Assembly (NCBI GenBank): GCA_031422335.1 | Contig: JANOQW010000015.1 | Span: forward strand, 30,300 to 94,299 | Source of the DNA: Methylotenera_A sp031422335 | Lineage (GTDB): Bacteria > Pseudomonadota > Gammaproteobacteria > Burkholderiales > Methylophilaceae | Reading direction: 5' to 3' | Length of the DNA stretch: 64,000 nt | Part shown: positions 35,306 to 44,323 of the stretch, piece after piece | How the letters are laid out: each line of letters starts with the position of its first letter | How positions within the stretch are numbered: position 1 is the first letter of the stretch | The notes under the pieces: model-generated | Told to the model about the DNA's origin: nothing | What the model saw: the letters and a program-made list of their open reading frames with translations, nothing else | Databases searched by the model: none | Made by a program: the position numbers and the translations under genes

Positions 35306-35482
35306 TTATCTAACAGAGCAATCAAACATTTGAGAGATTTCTTGGGTGAGGCGCGATATCATCTCGTAATATGAGCGCGACACTAACATTTGATTCGGCT
35401 TAGCAAGGCTCATAATGCGCTGCGCCACATTAATGCCATCACCAATAATATTGGGGCGGCCGTTAATATCTTGGCTAGATGT
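35306..35482 (-). pseudogene. Class III adenylate/guanylate cyclase fragment
   Basis: About 58 codons read DINGRPNIIGDGINVAQRIM, then SLAKPNQMLVSRSYYEMISR, then a premature stop after QMFDCSVR. This matches the end of a class III nucleotide cyclase catalytic domain: GDGINVAQR is the strand with the conserved Asn and Arg of the active site, and LVSRSYYE follows it. The 5' part is missing and the left side is frameshifted. The break lies just before the kdpD-like gene on the other strand, so the cyclase was probably cut when kdpDE-kup arrived or by a local deletion. Confidence 0.72.
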
Positions 35483-35544
35483 TTATGCAATTGATATATG
35501 TAATACTTTAATATGTAATTGCAGTTGTGAATAAGGCGCAAATA

Positions 35545-37068
35545 ATGCAGAAAAATCGCTTACCGTTAGTTGCTATACAATTATTGTACATGTTAGTTAT
35601 ATTAGCCATTACCACGGCGGTTAACTATTACTCTTTTGACACACTTGGCATGACTGGTGTCACTTTGTTGTATTTGCTGGTTGTGGTTACTGCTGCTTAC
35701 TTTTGCGAGTTTACTGTTGCCTCAATAACAGCATTGTTAGCTTTTTTAGTCATTAACTACTTCTTTATTGAGCCTCGTTACACCTTTGAAGTTGCGCATA
35801 TTCAATCATGGGCAAGTTTAGCCTGCTTTTTAATTGTTTCAATAGTGGTAGCATCGCTGGTTAAACAATTAAAATTTCAAACACTGCAATCATCAATCGC
35901 CACAAAGCATGCACAATTTGCCAGAAACCTAGCAGAAAATCTTGCCCTTACCACTAACGTGGATCAATTAATGCAAGATACTTGCGCTTTATTGCAAACA
36001 GAGTTTAATCATCCGATTGCGATTGCACAATATGACTTGAACAATCACTACACTATCAAGTCTAGCATGATTGAAACACCCGATAACCGTTTACTGAATT
36101 GGGTATCAGATAATGGCAAAGCCATTAGTCCTTATACTAATTACTGGTCTAAATCTACTTATTGGCTACTGCCTTTTAATCGCCTACCAAGTAAAGATCC
36201 TATTTTAATGGTAGGTAATATTGACAATGAAAACACTGAGCTAACCAGCATTGAGACTTACAAAGCGATTAAATCCTGTGTAGATCAAATCTCACTCGCT
36301 TATCAACGGCTTATTCACATTGAAAAAACGAAACAAGCTGAGTTTGCAGCACAGACAGAGGCCATACAAAGCGCCCTACTAGCCTCTATATCACATGATA
36401 TGCGCACACCACTCACCTCAATTTTAGGTGCCGCCACCACGTTGCAGCAAGCAGATTTGGCGCCTGAGCAGGTAAGCCATTTAAGTGCACTGATTGCATC
36501 TCAAGCGCGATACTTGGCATCAACTACCGAGAATATACTGTCCCTAATTCGCCTGGATTCTAGCAGCCTAGAACAAATTCCGATGGATTGGCAATCTCCT
36601 GAAGAAATCATTGGTGTGGTTACTGCGCTTTACAAAAGCCGTGACGATACAGTTGATTTACAAGCTACTATTAGCGAGCCAGAAATATTGATTAGGGCAA
36701 ATGCAAACTTACTCACTCAAGCACTGGTAAACCTAATTGACAACGCAAAACAAGCGCAATTGAGTTCAGCAAGTACTAAGCAAAAACCTATTTTAATTGA
36801 GGTAGCTAAACTAGACGACCGTATTAACATCAGCGTATGCGATTGCGGAATTGGTTTTAGTGAAACATTTAATGCAGCCCAAATTAAAAAATTCTCTAGT
36901 AGTCATGCAAAAGGCTTCGGTTTGGGTTTATCCATCGTACAAGCGATTGCAAAATCACACGATGCAATATTCACCATTAATAATAGAGAAGGCGGTGGCG
37001 CACGCGCAAGCCTAAGCTTTCATGCCCCCGCTATAAGTAATGTTGATCTAGTTAAAATTGATGTCTGA
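35545..37068 (+). CDS. kdpD: KdpD-like sensor histidine kinase lacking the N-terminal KdpD domains
   Basis: Membrane sensor kinase. Four helices of a DUF4118 domain (about residues 10-110) are followed by a GAF-like region, HisKA with His290 (numbered from the upstream GTG) in ASISHDMRTPLTSILGAATT, and HATPase_c (NLIDNAKQAQ, GFGLGLSIVQAIAKSH). It corresponds to the C-terminal half of KdpD; the Usp and KdpD sensor domains of the ~900-residue protein are absent. Start chosen at the ATG 35545, which has AAGG 8 nt upstream; a GTG at 35527 is also in frame. It overlaps the KdpE gene and lies upstream of kup, with no kdpFABC. Confidence 0.85.
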   Translation: MQKNRLPLVAIQLLYMLVILAITTAVNYYSFDTLGMTGVTLLYLLVVVTAAYFCEFTVASITALLAFLVINYFFIEPRYTFEVAHIQSWASLACFLIVSIVVASLVKQLKFQTLQSSIATKHAQFARNLAENLALTTNVDQLMQDTCALLQTEFNHPIAIAQYDLNNHYTIKSSMIETPDNRLLNWVSDNGKAISPYTNYWSKSTYWLLPFNRLPSKDPILMVGNIDNENTELTSIETYKAIKSCVDQISLAYQRLIHIEKTKQAEFAAQTEAIQSALLASISHDMRTPLTSILGAATTLQQADLAPEQVSHLSALIASQARYLASTTENILSLIRLDSSSLEQIPMDWQSPEEIIGVVTALYKSRDDTVDLQATISEPEILIRANANLLTQALVNLIDNAKQAQLSSASTKQKPILIEVAKLDDRINISVCDCGIGFSETFNAAQIKKFSSSHAKGFGLGLSIVQAIAKSHDAIFTINNREGGGARASLSFHAPAISNVDLVKIDV

Positions 37069-37765
37069 TATGAATTCTAAAATAATCATTCCAATTTTAA
37101 TTATTGAGGACGACCTACAGATTAGCCAGTTTCTGCAATCTAGCCTGAGAACAGCGGGTTTTCAACCTTACTGCACTGCAACTATCGCTAGTGGTAAGCA
37201 GCTGTTTAATGAGCATAAACCTACTTTAATTATATTGGATTTAAATTTGCCTGACGGCGATGGTCGCGATTTTATTACACATATACGTTTCAGCTCAGAT
37301 ATTCCAATATTAGTATTATCTGCGCGACAATCTGAACAAGAAAAAGTAGCTTGTTTTGAGCTTGGCGCAGATGACTATTTAGCCAAACCATTTGGTGTAA
37401 ATGAGCTGCTAGCGCGCGTTAAAGCATCACTCAGACGTACCGCGATGATGTCATTACGCGATGATATTTTTAAGTTAGATGACTTAACAATAGATACCGC
37501 TAATTCCAGTGTTGTATTAAACAATCAACCGACACATCTCACTCCAATTGAGTTTAAGTTATTGTTTATACTTGCTAAAAAACCTGGAAAAGTATTTACA
37601 CATCGCCAACTACTTACCGAAGTTTGGGGCCCTGAATATGTAGATGATACCCACTATTTACGCATTCACATGGGCAGATTACGTGCCCGTATTGAGAAAA
37701 ACCCTGCCGCGCCGCGTTATATTCTGACCGAGGTTGGCATAGGCTACAGGCTCGCTGCAACTTAA
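37061..37765 (+). CDS. kdpE: KdpE-like OmpR-family response regulator
   Basis: About 234 aa. The receiver has an acidic pair in LIIEDDLQISQFLQSS, phosphoacceptor Asp near residue 60 in LIILDLNLPDGDGRD, Thr/Ser in LVLSAR and Lys in DDYLAKPFG. The winged helix ends LRIHMGRLRARIEKNPAAPRYILTEVGIGYRL (quoted by its core, ILTEVGIGYRL). The LSAR and GVNELLARV style is that of KdpE. It overlaps the kinase by 8 nt at the ATG used here (TTG at 37058 and ATG at 37070 are alternatives). The likely target is the adjacent kup gene. Confidence 0.9.
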   Translation: MSDMNSKIIIPILIIEDDLQISQFLQSSLRTAGFQPYCTATIASGKQLFNEHKPTLIILDLNLPDGDGRDFITHIRFSSDIPILVLSARQSEQEKVACFELGADDYLAKPFGVNELLARVKASLRRTAMMSLRDDIFKLDDLTIDTANSSVVLNNQPTHLTPIEFKLLFILAKKPGKVFTHRQLLTEVWGPEYVDDTHYLRIHMGRLRARIEKNPAAPRYILTEVGIGYRLAAT

Positions 37766-37868
37766 AAAATTAATCTAAAAATCTCAATCGATGTTTATGT
37801 GATTGATACATGTATGCGGATTAAATGACTTTATCTTAATTCATACTAGGGTCATTTTTTAAATCATC

Positions 37869-39791
37869 ATGCATACAAATCCACAAGCAGACAACTCAAA
37901 ATCAGAAAACATACAATCTAAAAGTGTTGCGGCACTTACTTTAGGCGCCATTGGCGTCGTGTATGGCGATATTGGCACCAGCCCGCTTTATACTGTGAAA
38001 GAAATATTCGGCGCATCTACTGGCATCGCACTCACGCAAGCCAATATCATTGGTGCAATCTCAGCTATATTTTGGGTGTTAATGTTAGTAGTAACGCTTA
38101 AATATGTCATTTTAGTACTGCGTGCGGATAATCGTGGTGAAGGTGGGGTGATGGCCTTACTCGCCTTAGCCATTTCTACCGCATCTGCGGCACCACTGCG
38201 CAGGAAAATATTGCTGGGTTTAGGCGTGTTTGGCGCTGCACTTTTTTATGGCGATAGCATATTGACCCCCGCCATTTCAGTACTGTCTGCAGTAGAAGGC
38301 CTTGAACTGATTGCCCCTAGCTTGAAGACTTTTATTATGCCCATTTCTATCGCCATTTTAATTGCGCTATTTGCGTTTCAGAAATATGGCACTGAGGTGG
38401 TAGGCAAGTTTTTTGGCCCGATTGTCATTATATGGTTTGTGGTACTAGGCGCGGTGGGCATCATGCATATTCTGCACAATTCAGAAATATTACAAGCACT
38501 TAACCCATTGTATGCATTTAACTTTTTAGCAGATAGAGGCACAGGCGTGTTCTTAGCAGTCGGCGCAGTGGTACTTGCGATTACAGGTGCAGAAGCGCTG
38601 TATGCAGACATGGGGCACTTTGGTAAACCTGCCATTCGTATTGCTTGGACAGGATTGGTATTTCCAGGCTTAGCATTAAATTATTTAGGTCAAGGCGCCT
38701 TATTATTATCAACCCCAGCCGCCGTTAGCAATCCGTTCTATTTGTCTTTTCCGCAACAGTTTCTCATTCCAGCTGTCATATTGGCCACACTTGCCACCAT
38801 TATTGCCTCACAAGCGGTAATTTCTGGCGCTTACTCTATAACCCGCCAAGCCATACAACTGGGCTTTTTGCCTAGAATGCAAATTCTGCATACCTCTGCT
38901 AGTGAATCAGGCCAAATTTATATTCCCGCGATTAATTGGTTGCTACTAGTAGCAGTGATTATCACCACTATCGCTTTTCAAAACTCTTCGGCGATTGCCG
39001 CCGCTTATGGCATCGCCGTCACGGGTACCATGTTAATCACTACTATTCTGACTTTTTTCGTATTGCGTCATAACTGGAAATACCCATTGTGGCTGGCTTT
39101 AGGCGCCACTAGCGCGTTCATTTTATTAGATGTGATGCTGCTGGCTTCATGTTCAGTCAAGTTTTTCAAAGGCGGCTGGTTCCCAGTAGCCTTAGGGATT
39201 GGTTTGGTTGTCATCATGTGGACATGGAAACAAGGTCGTGAAATTTTATTGCAAAATATTCATGAAAATGACCCCAAATTAGAAGACTTTGTAAACATGA
39301 TTGCACTGGATAATAGTTCGGGGCAAAAAAAAGTGAGAATCGAACGCACAGCCGTATTTTTGTGTGCAAACCCAGATACTGTGCCGCAAGCGTTAATGCA
39401 CAACATCAAGCACAACCAAGTACTGCATCAAACCAATTTGGTATTGACGGTAGCGTTTTTAGACGTGCCTACTGTAGCCAACGAACAACGCTTACATATT
39501 AAAGAAATTGGCTCAGGATTCTGGCAAGTAAAATGTGATTACGGCTTTATGGAAATGCCCAATATCCCTAAAGCGCTTGAAGCTTGTAAAATAGATAATG
39601 TGACCATTGACCCATTCAGCACCTCCTACTTTGTCAGTCGAGAGACCGTTATTTCGGGGCCAGGCGGGAAAATGGCAAAATGGCGTGATAACTTGTTTGC
39701 TGTGATGTCACGTAACGCAGGTAGCGTGGTGAGTTACTTCAATATCCCTAGCAACAGTGTGATTGAGCTAGGTTCTAGGGTGCATATTTAA
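37869..39791 (+). CDS. kup: Low-affinity K+ transporter Kup
   Basis: 640-aa KUP/HAK/KT potassium symporter with about 12 transmembrane helices and a cytoplasmic C-terminal domain from about residue 450. The signature GAIGVVYGDIGTSPLYTVKE is at about residues 29-48, and NRGEGGVMALLAL and GSGFWQVKCDYGFME are family blocks. It lies 103 bp after kdpE, with a plausible promoter gap. Its stop is 3 bp from that of the convergent diguanylate cyclase gene, with no obvious terminator between them. K+ uptake under KdpD/E control without Kdp ATPase is an unusual pairing. Confidence 0.96.
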   Translation: MHTNPQADNSKSENIQSKSVAALTLGAIGVVYGDIGTSPLYTVKEIFGASTGIALTQANIIGAISAIFWVLMLVVTLKYVILVLRADNRGEGGVMALLALAISTASAAPLRRKILLGLGVFGAALFYGDSILTPAISVLSAVEGLELIAPSLKTFIMPISIAILIALFAFQKYGTEVVGKFFGPIVIIWFVVLGAVGIMHILHNSEILQALNPLYAFNFLADRGTGVFLAVGAVVLAITGAEALYADMGHFGKPAIRIAWTGLVFPGLALNYLGQGALLLSTPAAVSNPFYLSFPQQFLIPAVILATLATIIASQAVISGAYSITRQAIQLGFLPRMQILHTSASESGQIYIPAINWLLLVAVIITTIAFQNSSAIAAAYGIAVTGTMLITTILTFFVLRHNWKYPLWLALGATSAFILLDVMLLASCSVKFFKGGWFPVALGIGLVVIMWTWKQGREILLQNIHENDPKLEDFVNMIALDNSSGQKKVRIERTAVFLCANPDTVPQALMHNIKHNQVLHQTNLVLTVAFLDVPTVANEQRLHIKEIGSGFWQVKCDYGFMEMPNIPKALEACKIDNVTIDPFSTSYFVSRETVISGPGGKMAKWRDNLFAVMSRNAGSVVSYFNIPSNSVIELGSRVHI

Positions 39792-39794
39792 AAA

Positions 39795-40985
39795 CTATTC
39801 GTTTTGTTTAGTATCACGCGTGATTTGCGTATAACTCATCACGCGGTTGCGGCCACCATTTTTGGCACCATACATGGCGCTGTCGGCGGTGGCGAGCAAA
39901 CCTTTAAAATCGTAGCCCGCGCGTACAGAATCTGCCACGCCAATGCTGACTGTGGTTTTTAGGTTCATATTCAAGCCCAACTTAATCGGGGTTGCTTCAA
40001 TGCCCGCACGGATACGCTCTGCCAAGCCAAGCGCATCACTTTCGGTGGTATTGGGTAAAAATGCGCAAAACTCTTCGCCACCATAGCGGCCTAGCACATC
40101 GCTAGAGCGCAAAATACCGCTGATGGTTTTTGCAATGTGCCGTAGCACATCATCGCCCACCAAATGGCCATAGGTATCGTTGACCTTTTTAAAAAAATCA
40201 ATATCAATCAGCAGCACCGCCATACTTAAATTAATACGCTTGCAGATATCTTGCATTTTAATCGAGGCATCTTCCAAACCACGTCTGTTCAGCACACCCG
40301 TGAGGCTATCGATGGTGGCAATGGATTCCAAATTGCGATTAAGCTTGTAGCTCAGCATGAGCACAAATAGGCTAGAGACAAAAAACTGTGACACCGCGCC
40401 CAACATAAAAGTATAAGCATTAACTGGCCAAGCAGCGAATGAATCGAATACTTCCAAACCCACTTGCGACGCATACACTGCGCGGCCTAGCATTAGCGCT
40501 GCCATCAGCAAATATAAACTAGAGGCGATCCAGAAAAAATTGCCTAAAATGCCCTCTTCGCGCGTAAAAGTTAGCCGCGCACAGTATAAATAAATAGCCG
40601 CAAAAATAAATGCGCCTAAAATCACGGCCACGCGAATATTTTGGTTGACCAACACAAAATAAGTATCTACCAACGTCAACAACACAAAAATAATAATGGG
40701 GATGCGGTGGTCGGGCGTTTGGCTATTAAATGCTTGTATGCCGTTTGCATATAAGCCCAAACCAGCGCCTATCAGCGCCATGCCTGGCAAAAATAGTAGC
40801 TTTTCGGTATCTAGCTGAATCAGCACCAACACCATGCCTAAACCAATCACTAAATTGCCCACCGCCCAATAGCCAGGACCATGCACTTCTTTGTGATGCT
40901 TACGGGTAATCGCCAACAGCATAGAAAGCATGAAGGTGAGCAACATCGACATGAAAATGATGGTTTTTAAATCAAATTTAATCAT
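39795..40985 (-). CDS. Membrane diguanylate cyclase (GGDEF domain)
   Basis: 396 aa. The N-terminal half has about seven transmembrane helices (residues ~7-215) with no recognised ligand domain. A catalytic GGDEF domain follows, with active site GGEEF at 302-306 and an inhibitory I-site RSSD at 293-296, so product inhibition by c-di-GMP is expected. LIDIDFFKKVNDTYGHLVGD is the nucleotide/metal loop. It makes c-di-GMP from GTP at the inner membrane. A structured RNA resembling a c-di-GMP-I riboswitch lies 3 kb away, and adhesin genes lie downstream in the window. It is convergent with kup. Confidence 0.93.
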   Translation of the reverse strand: MIKFDLKTIIFMSMLLTFMLSMLLAITRKHHKEVHGPGYWAVGNLVIGLGMVLVLIQLDTEKLLFLPGMALIGAGLGLYANGIQAFNSQTPDHRIPIIIFVLLTLVDTYFVLVNQNIRVAVILGAFIFAAIYLYCARLTFTREEGILGNFFWIASSLYLLMAALMLGRAVYASQVGLEVFDSFAAWPVNAYTFMLGAVSQFFVSSLFVLMLSYKLNRNLESIATIDSLTGVLNRRGLEDASIKMQDICKRINLSMAVLLIDIDFFKKVNDTYGHLVGDDVLRHIAKTISGILRSSDVLGRYGGEEFCAFLPNTTESDALGLAERIRAGIEATPIKLGLNMNLKTTVSIGVADSVRAGYDFKGLLATADSAMYGAKNGGRNRVMSYTQITRDTKQNE

Positions 40986-41155
40986 GGTTAATTAAGCATG
41001 GCTAATATGAATAACTTATTTTTTTAGGCATCAATTGTGTTTAGTTAATCGTTATATAATTAGCCACAAGTACAATCATATTATAAACAGTTTGCCAGCC
41101 CTATAGCCACAATAATTTAATGGCTGTTTTAATCGAAAATCCACCTAAAAACAGC

Positions 41156-43180
41156 ATGTTAGATAGCCTTAACTCACCCCAACGCGAAGCAGTTAAATAC
41201 TTAGATGGTCCATTATTAGTGCTGGCCGGCGCGGGTAGTGGTAAAACACGCGTCATTACGCAAAAAATTAGCTATTTGATTGACGAGGCAGGCTATCAGC
41301 CCCGCGAAATTGCCGCCATTACCTTTACCAACAAAGCTGCACGCGAGATGCAAGAGCGCGTAGCCAAACAAATGCAAGGCAAACCGAGCAAAGGGTTGAC
41401 TATCACTACCTTTCACTCGCTGGGCTTACAAATGCTGCGACAAGAAGCGGCTTTACTGGGCTACAAGCCACAGTTTTCTATTTTGGATTCTTCTGATAGT
41501 TTTAAAATTTTAAGCGATGTATTAGCGACCACTGACAAAAAACTACTCAAGCAAACTCAATGGCAAATTTCAAATTGGAAAAATGCTTTTGTGAACCCAG
41601 ATCAAGCCAAAGCCAGCGCAGATGAAGACTTAACGTATGCAGCTGCCAAAGTTTACCAAATTTACCAGCAAACTTTACGCGCCTATCAAGCGGTTGATTT
41701 TGATGACTTAATTAAGCTGCCAGTTGAATTATTTCAAGATAACGAGTCCGCATTAAACAAATGGCAAGGCAAGCTACAATATTTACTGGTAGATGAATAT
41801 CAAGACACCAACGCCTGCCAATACAAGCTAGTAAAAATGCTGACAGGTGTGCGTGGCCAATTTACGGCAGTGGGCGATGATGACCAAGCTATTTACGGCT
41901 GGCGTGGCGCAGATGTAGAAAATTTGCGTCAACTCACGACAGATTTTAGCAAATTAAAAGTCATTAAATTAGAGCAAAATTATCGCTCTACCGTTAGAAT
42001 TCTCAGAGCTGCCAATGCAGTCATAGCGAATAACCCTAAGCTGTTCGAAAAAAAACTTTGGAGCGAGCTAGGCACAGGTGACTTGATTCAAGTGTCGGCA
42101 CAAGCCAGTGATATTGCAGAGGCTGAAAGTGTGGTGATGAAGCTGCAAGCGCACAAATTTGAGCACCGCACCAAGTTTTTGGACTATGCCATTTTGTATC
42201 GCGGTAACCATCAAGCCAGATTGCTAGAAGAAAAATTACGCGAGCAAAAAATCCCATACACCATCTCTGGTGGACAATCGTTTTTTGATAAAACTGAAAT
42301 TAAAGACATCGTCAGTTACCTTAGGCTTGTTGCCAATGAGGATGATGACCCTGCATTTATTCGCGCAGCCACAACGCCAAAAAAAGGCATCGGCAACACC
42401 ACGCTAGAGCGACTTGGCGAATACGCGAGCTTACATAAGCTATCACTATTTGCAGCGGCTTACGAAGGCGCTTTTCAGCGAGAGCTTGGCCCAAAGCAAT
42501 GTGATGATTTACTCACTTTTTGTCATTATATTAGCAACTTGCAAGTACGCGCTGTTAAAGACCGTGCGGGCGAAGTGCTAAATGATTTGTTAATCGCTAT
42601 TCAATACGAGGCTTTTTTGTATGACCACGAAGAGCCACGCGCAGCTGAAGGAAAATGGAAAAATGTACTGGAATTTATTGGCTGGCTGACTAAAAAAGGT
42701 GATTCCAGCACAGACTTTGGCAACGAATCTGATGGCAAAAACTTACTCGAGCTAACACAAATGGTGTCGCTGATGAGCATGCTAGAAGGACGAGAAGAAG
42801 GCGAGCCAGACGCAGTAAAACTCTCAACATTACACGCTGCCAAAGGCTTAGAGTTTGGCCACGTATTTTTAATTGGCGTAGAAGAAGGCATTTTGCCGCA
42901 CAGCAGCAGCCTTGAAGCAGGTAATGAGGCGCAAATTGAAGAAGAACGCCGCTTGATGTATGTAGGCATTACTCGTGCGCAAAAAAGTTTAACAATATCT
43001 TGGTGTAAAAAGCGTAAACGCGTAGGTGAGGTGCAAATGTGCGAACCCAGTCGTTTTATTGCCGAGCTGCCGACTGCTGATGTGCGCCATTTTGGCAACC
43101 CTTTTAACGACCCCGAAGTCAGCAAAGATTTTGGCAAAGAACGCATGGCCAACATTCGCGCCATGCTGAATAAAGCATAA
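41156..43180 (+). CDS. rep: ATP-dependent DNA helicase Rep (UvrD family)
   Basis: SF1A 3'-5' helicase that clears protein blocks ahead of the replisome. Q-motif LNSPQREAVKYL, Walker A AGAGSGKTR, motif II LLVDEYQDTN, motif III GDDDQAIYGWRGA, motif IV EQNYRST, motif V TLHAAKGLEFGHVF and motif VI RRLMYVGITRAQ are all intact. Start chosen at the ATG at 41156, where similarity to E. coli Rep begins and which gives about 674 aa (Rep 673). An in-frame ATG at 41120 adds 12 residues and cannot be excluded. Neither start has a strong ribosome binding site. It is divergent from the diguanylate cyclase gene. Confidence 0.95.
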   Translation: MLDSLNSPQREAVKYLDGPLLVLAGAGSGKTRVITQKISYLIDEAGYQPREIAAITFTNKAAREMQERVAKQMQGKPSKGLTITTFHSLGLQMLRQEAALLGYKPQFSILDSSDSFKILSDVLATTDKKLLKQTQWQISNWKNAFVNPDQAKASADEDLTYAAAKVYQIYQQTLRAYQAVDFDDLIKLPVELFQDNESALNKWQGKLQYLLVDEYQDTNACQYKLVKMLTGVRGQFTAVGDDDQAIYGWRGADVENLRQLTTDFSKLKVIKLEQNYRSTVRILRAANAVIANNPKLFEKKLWSELGTGDLIQVSAQASDIAEAESVVMKLQAHKFEHRTKFLDYAILYRGNHQARLLEEKLREQKIPYTISGGQSFFDKTEIKDIVSYLRLVANEDDDPAFIRAATTPKKGIGNTTLERLGEYASLHKLSLFAAAYEGAFQRELGPKQCDDLLTFCHYISNLQVRAVKDRAGEVLNDLLIAIQYEAFLYDHEEPRAAEGKWKNVLEFIGWLTKKGDSSTDFGNESDGKNLLELTQMVSLMSMLEGREEGEPDAVKLSTLHAAKGLEFGHVFLIGVEEGILPHSSSLEAGNEAQIEEERRLMYVGITRAQKSLTISWCKKRKRVGEVQMCEPSRFIAELPTADVRHFGNPFNDPEVSKDFGKERMANIRAMLNKA

Positions 43181-43327
43181 TATGTGGATGCATGGCATGG
43201 CTAAATTGAATTATTTAAGCTAACCTTTTAATCTGATTCAATATTTTGTATTTAAAGCTCCCGTGTTACATAAACTGCGAATGTTTTAAGTTGTCAGACT
43301 CATCTTTTTGCAGATATTCACTTAGAA

Positions 43328-43352
43328 ACAAAAAAGCACCCGAAGGTGCCTA
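43328..43352 (-). terminator. Intrinsic terminator after the PEP-CTERM gene
   Basis: On the minus strand, GGCACC-TTCG-GGTGC followed by seven T; a stable UUCG tetraloop. It lies 30 bp after the PEP-CTERM stop. Confidence 0.88.
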
Positions 43353-43381
43353 GTTTGCGCAACTTTATAAGATTAAAAAGA

Positions 43382-43975
43382 TTAAATTTTGCGGCGTTTT
43401 GAGAAAGCAGCAAAACCAAACAATACAGAGCCAAACAGCCAAACAGCAGCTGGAACTGGAACTGCAGATGGAGTACCGTATGCCCTATAGTTACTAAGCC
43501 CGAAATTACCTTGAATAAAACTCAAGTCGAATTGGCTAACACCATTCGCAAAGTAGAAAAGGGACTCACCTTGACCATAATGCACAGCAAGGTAATTAAC
43601 CAAGTTGTTACCAAAGTTAAATGCGCCTGTAGTGCCGCCATCAAGTGCGTCATCATTTGAAACTAGCGTCAGACTTCCGTTATATCCAGAGGTGGCCTTA
43701 ATCCAATCTGTTACACCCGAATTACCAATCCCTTGATTGGCGATATCACTATTTGCATCAAATGTTGTCCAAACTGATGTTGCACTAGAACCCCACTTCG
43801 CATCGTAGTAACCCAAATCGTTTTTAACCTTATTGCCCAACTTGCCTGTTTGCGTGTAAGGGGCGTCGCCAATCAAATTGCTAGTCAAAACGGATACAGT
43901 AGTAGCCATAGCAGCCGGCGAAACGGCGAAAGTGAAGATAAATAAATAAATAAATTTTTTAATAATGATATTCAC
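43382..43975 (-). CDS. PEP-CTERM sorted secreted protein
   Basis: 197 aa. A signal peptide (about 1-24, ending AAMA) is followed by a Ser/Thr/Asn-rich extracellular domain and a C-terminal tripartite sorting signal. The signal has the VPVPAAVWLF motif, a hydrophobic segment (GSVLFGFAAF) and a basic tail (SKRRKI). Such proteins are cut by exosortase (EpsH/XrtA) in organisms with an exopolysaccharide locus; no exosortase lies in this window. The mature domain was not recognised. It has its own terminator and is divergent from a structured RNA region. Confidence 0.85.
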   Translation of the reverse strand: MNIIIKKFIYLFIFTFAVSPAAMATTVSVLTSNLIGDAPYTQTGKLGNKVKNDLGYYDAKWGSSATSVWTTFDANSDIANQGIGNSGVTDWIKATSGYNGSLTLVSNDDALDGGTTGAFNFGNNLVNYLAVHYGQGESLFYFANGVSQFDLSFIQGNFGLSNYRAYGTPSAVPVPAAVWLFGSVLFGFAAFSKRRKI

Positions 43976-44039
43976 GACGTAATCTTCTTGATTTTTATTT
44001 AATATATTTGTTATTAAAACAATAGTTACTATTTAATAT

Positions 44040-44180
44040 GGCTGCAATAGCCCATTCGGGCTAATAATTGGGAAATCCAATCATTTAGGGAGTAAAGGGT
44101 TGGACGTAAAGCCAGTTCTCGGACTTAACTGAATTGGTGAGCCTATATAGGCTCGAACCAGCACTAGTAACAGCCGGTCC
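44040..44180 (+). ncRNA. Candidate c-di-GMP-I (GEMM)-like riboswitch or structured RNA
   Basis: The 348-bp gap 43976-44323 holds this region. It contains hairpin AGCCC-ATTC-GGGCT (44049-44062). Next comes GGGAAAT, an 11-bp stem with one mismatch (44077-44103) capped by GGGAG, then GGACGTAAAGCC (44102-44113). After that come a CAGTT/AACTG stem and a long palindrome GAGCCTATATAGGCTC (44139-44154). Outer GGCTG/CAGCC (44039-44043 / 44171-44175) could close it. GGG-AAA-stem-GGACGYAAAGCC follows the GEMM core GGGCAAACC...GGGACGCAAAGCC. The stem is longer than usual and no gene but uup lies downstream, so it may be an orphan. Confidence 0.45.
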
Positions 44181-44187
44181 TGCGCAC

Positions 44188-44226
44188 CTGCTCTGCAGAC
44201 CTCATGTATGTTGGCTTACAGAGCAG
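44188..44226. repeat. Dispersed palindromic repeat, copy 8 (short form)
   Basis: CTGCTCTG (44188-44195) and CAGAGCAG (44219-44226) flank a divergent core (gacctcatgtatgttggctta). It sits directly after the structured RNA and may act as its terminator or attenuator before uup. Confidence 0.75.
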
Positions 44227-44323
44227 CTGTTTTAATGTTTTATAGTGAATTCATTATCAATAAGTAAGTTATTTCCTAACTAGCTTATAATACGCGCTCG
44301 TTATTTTATGCAGTTAGCCACCC

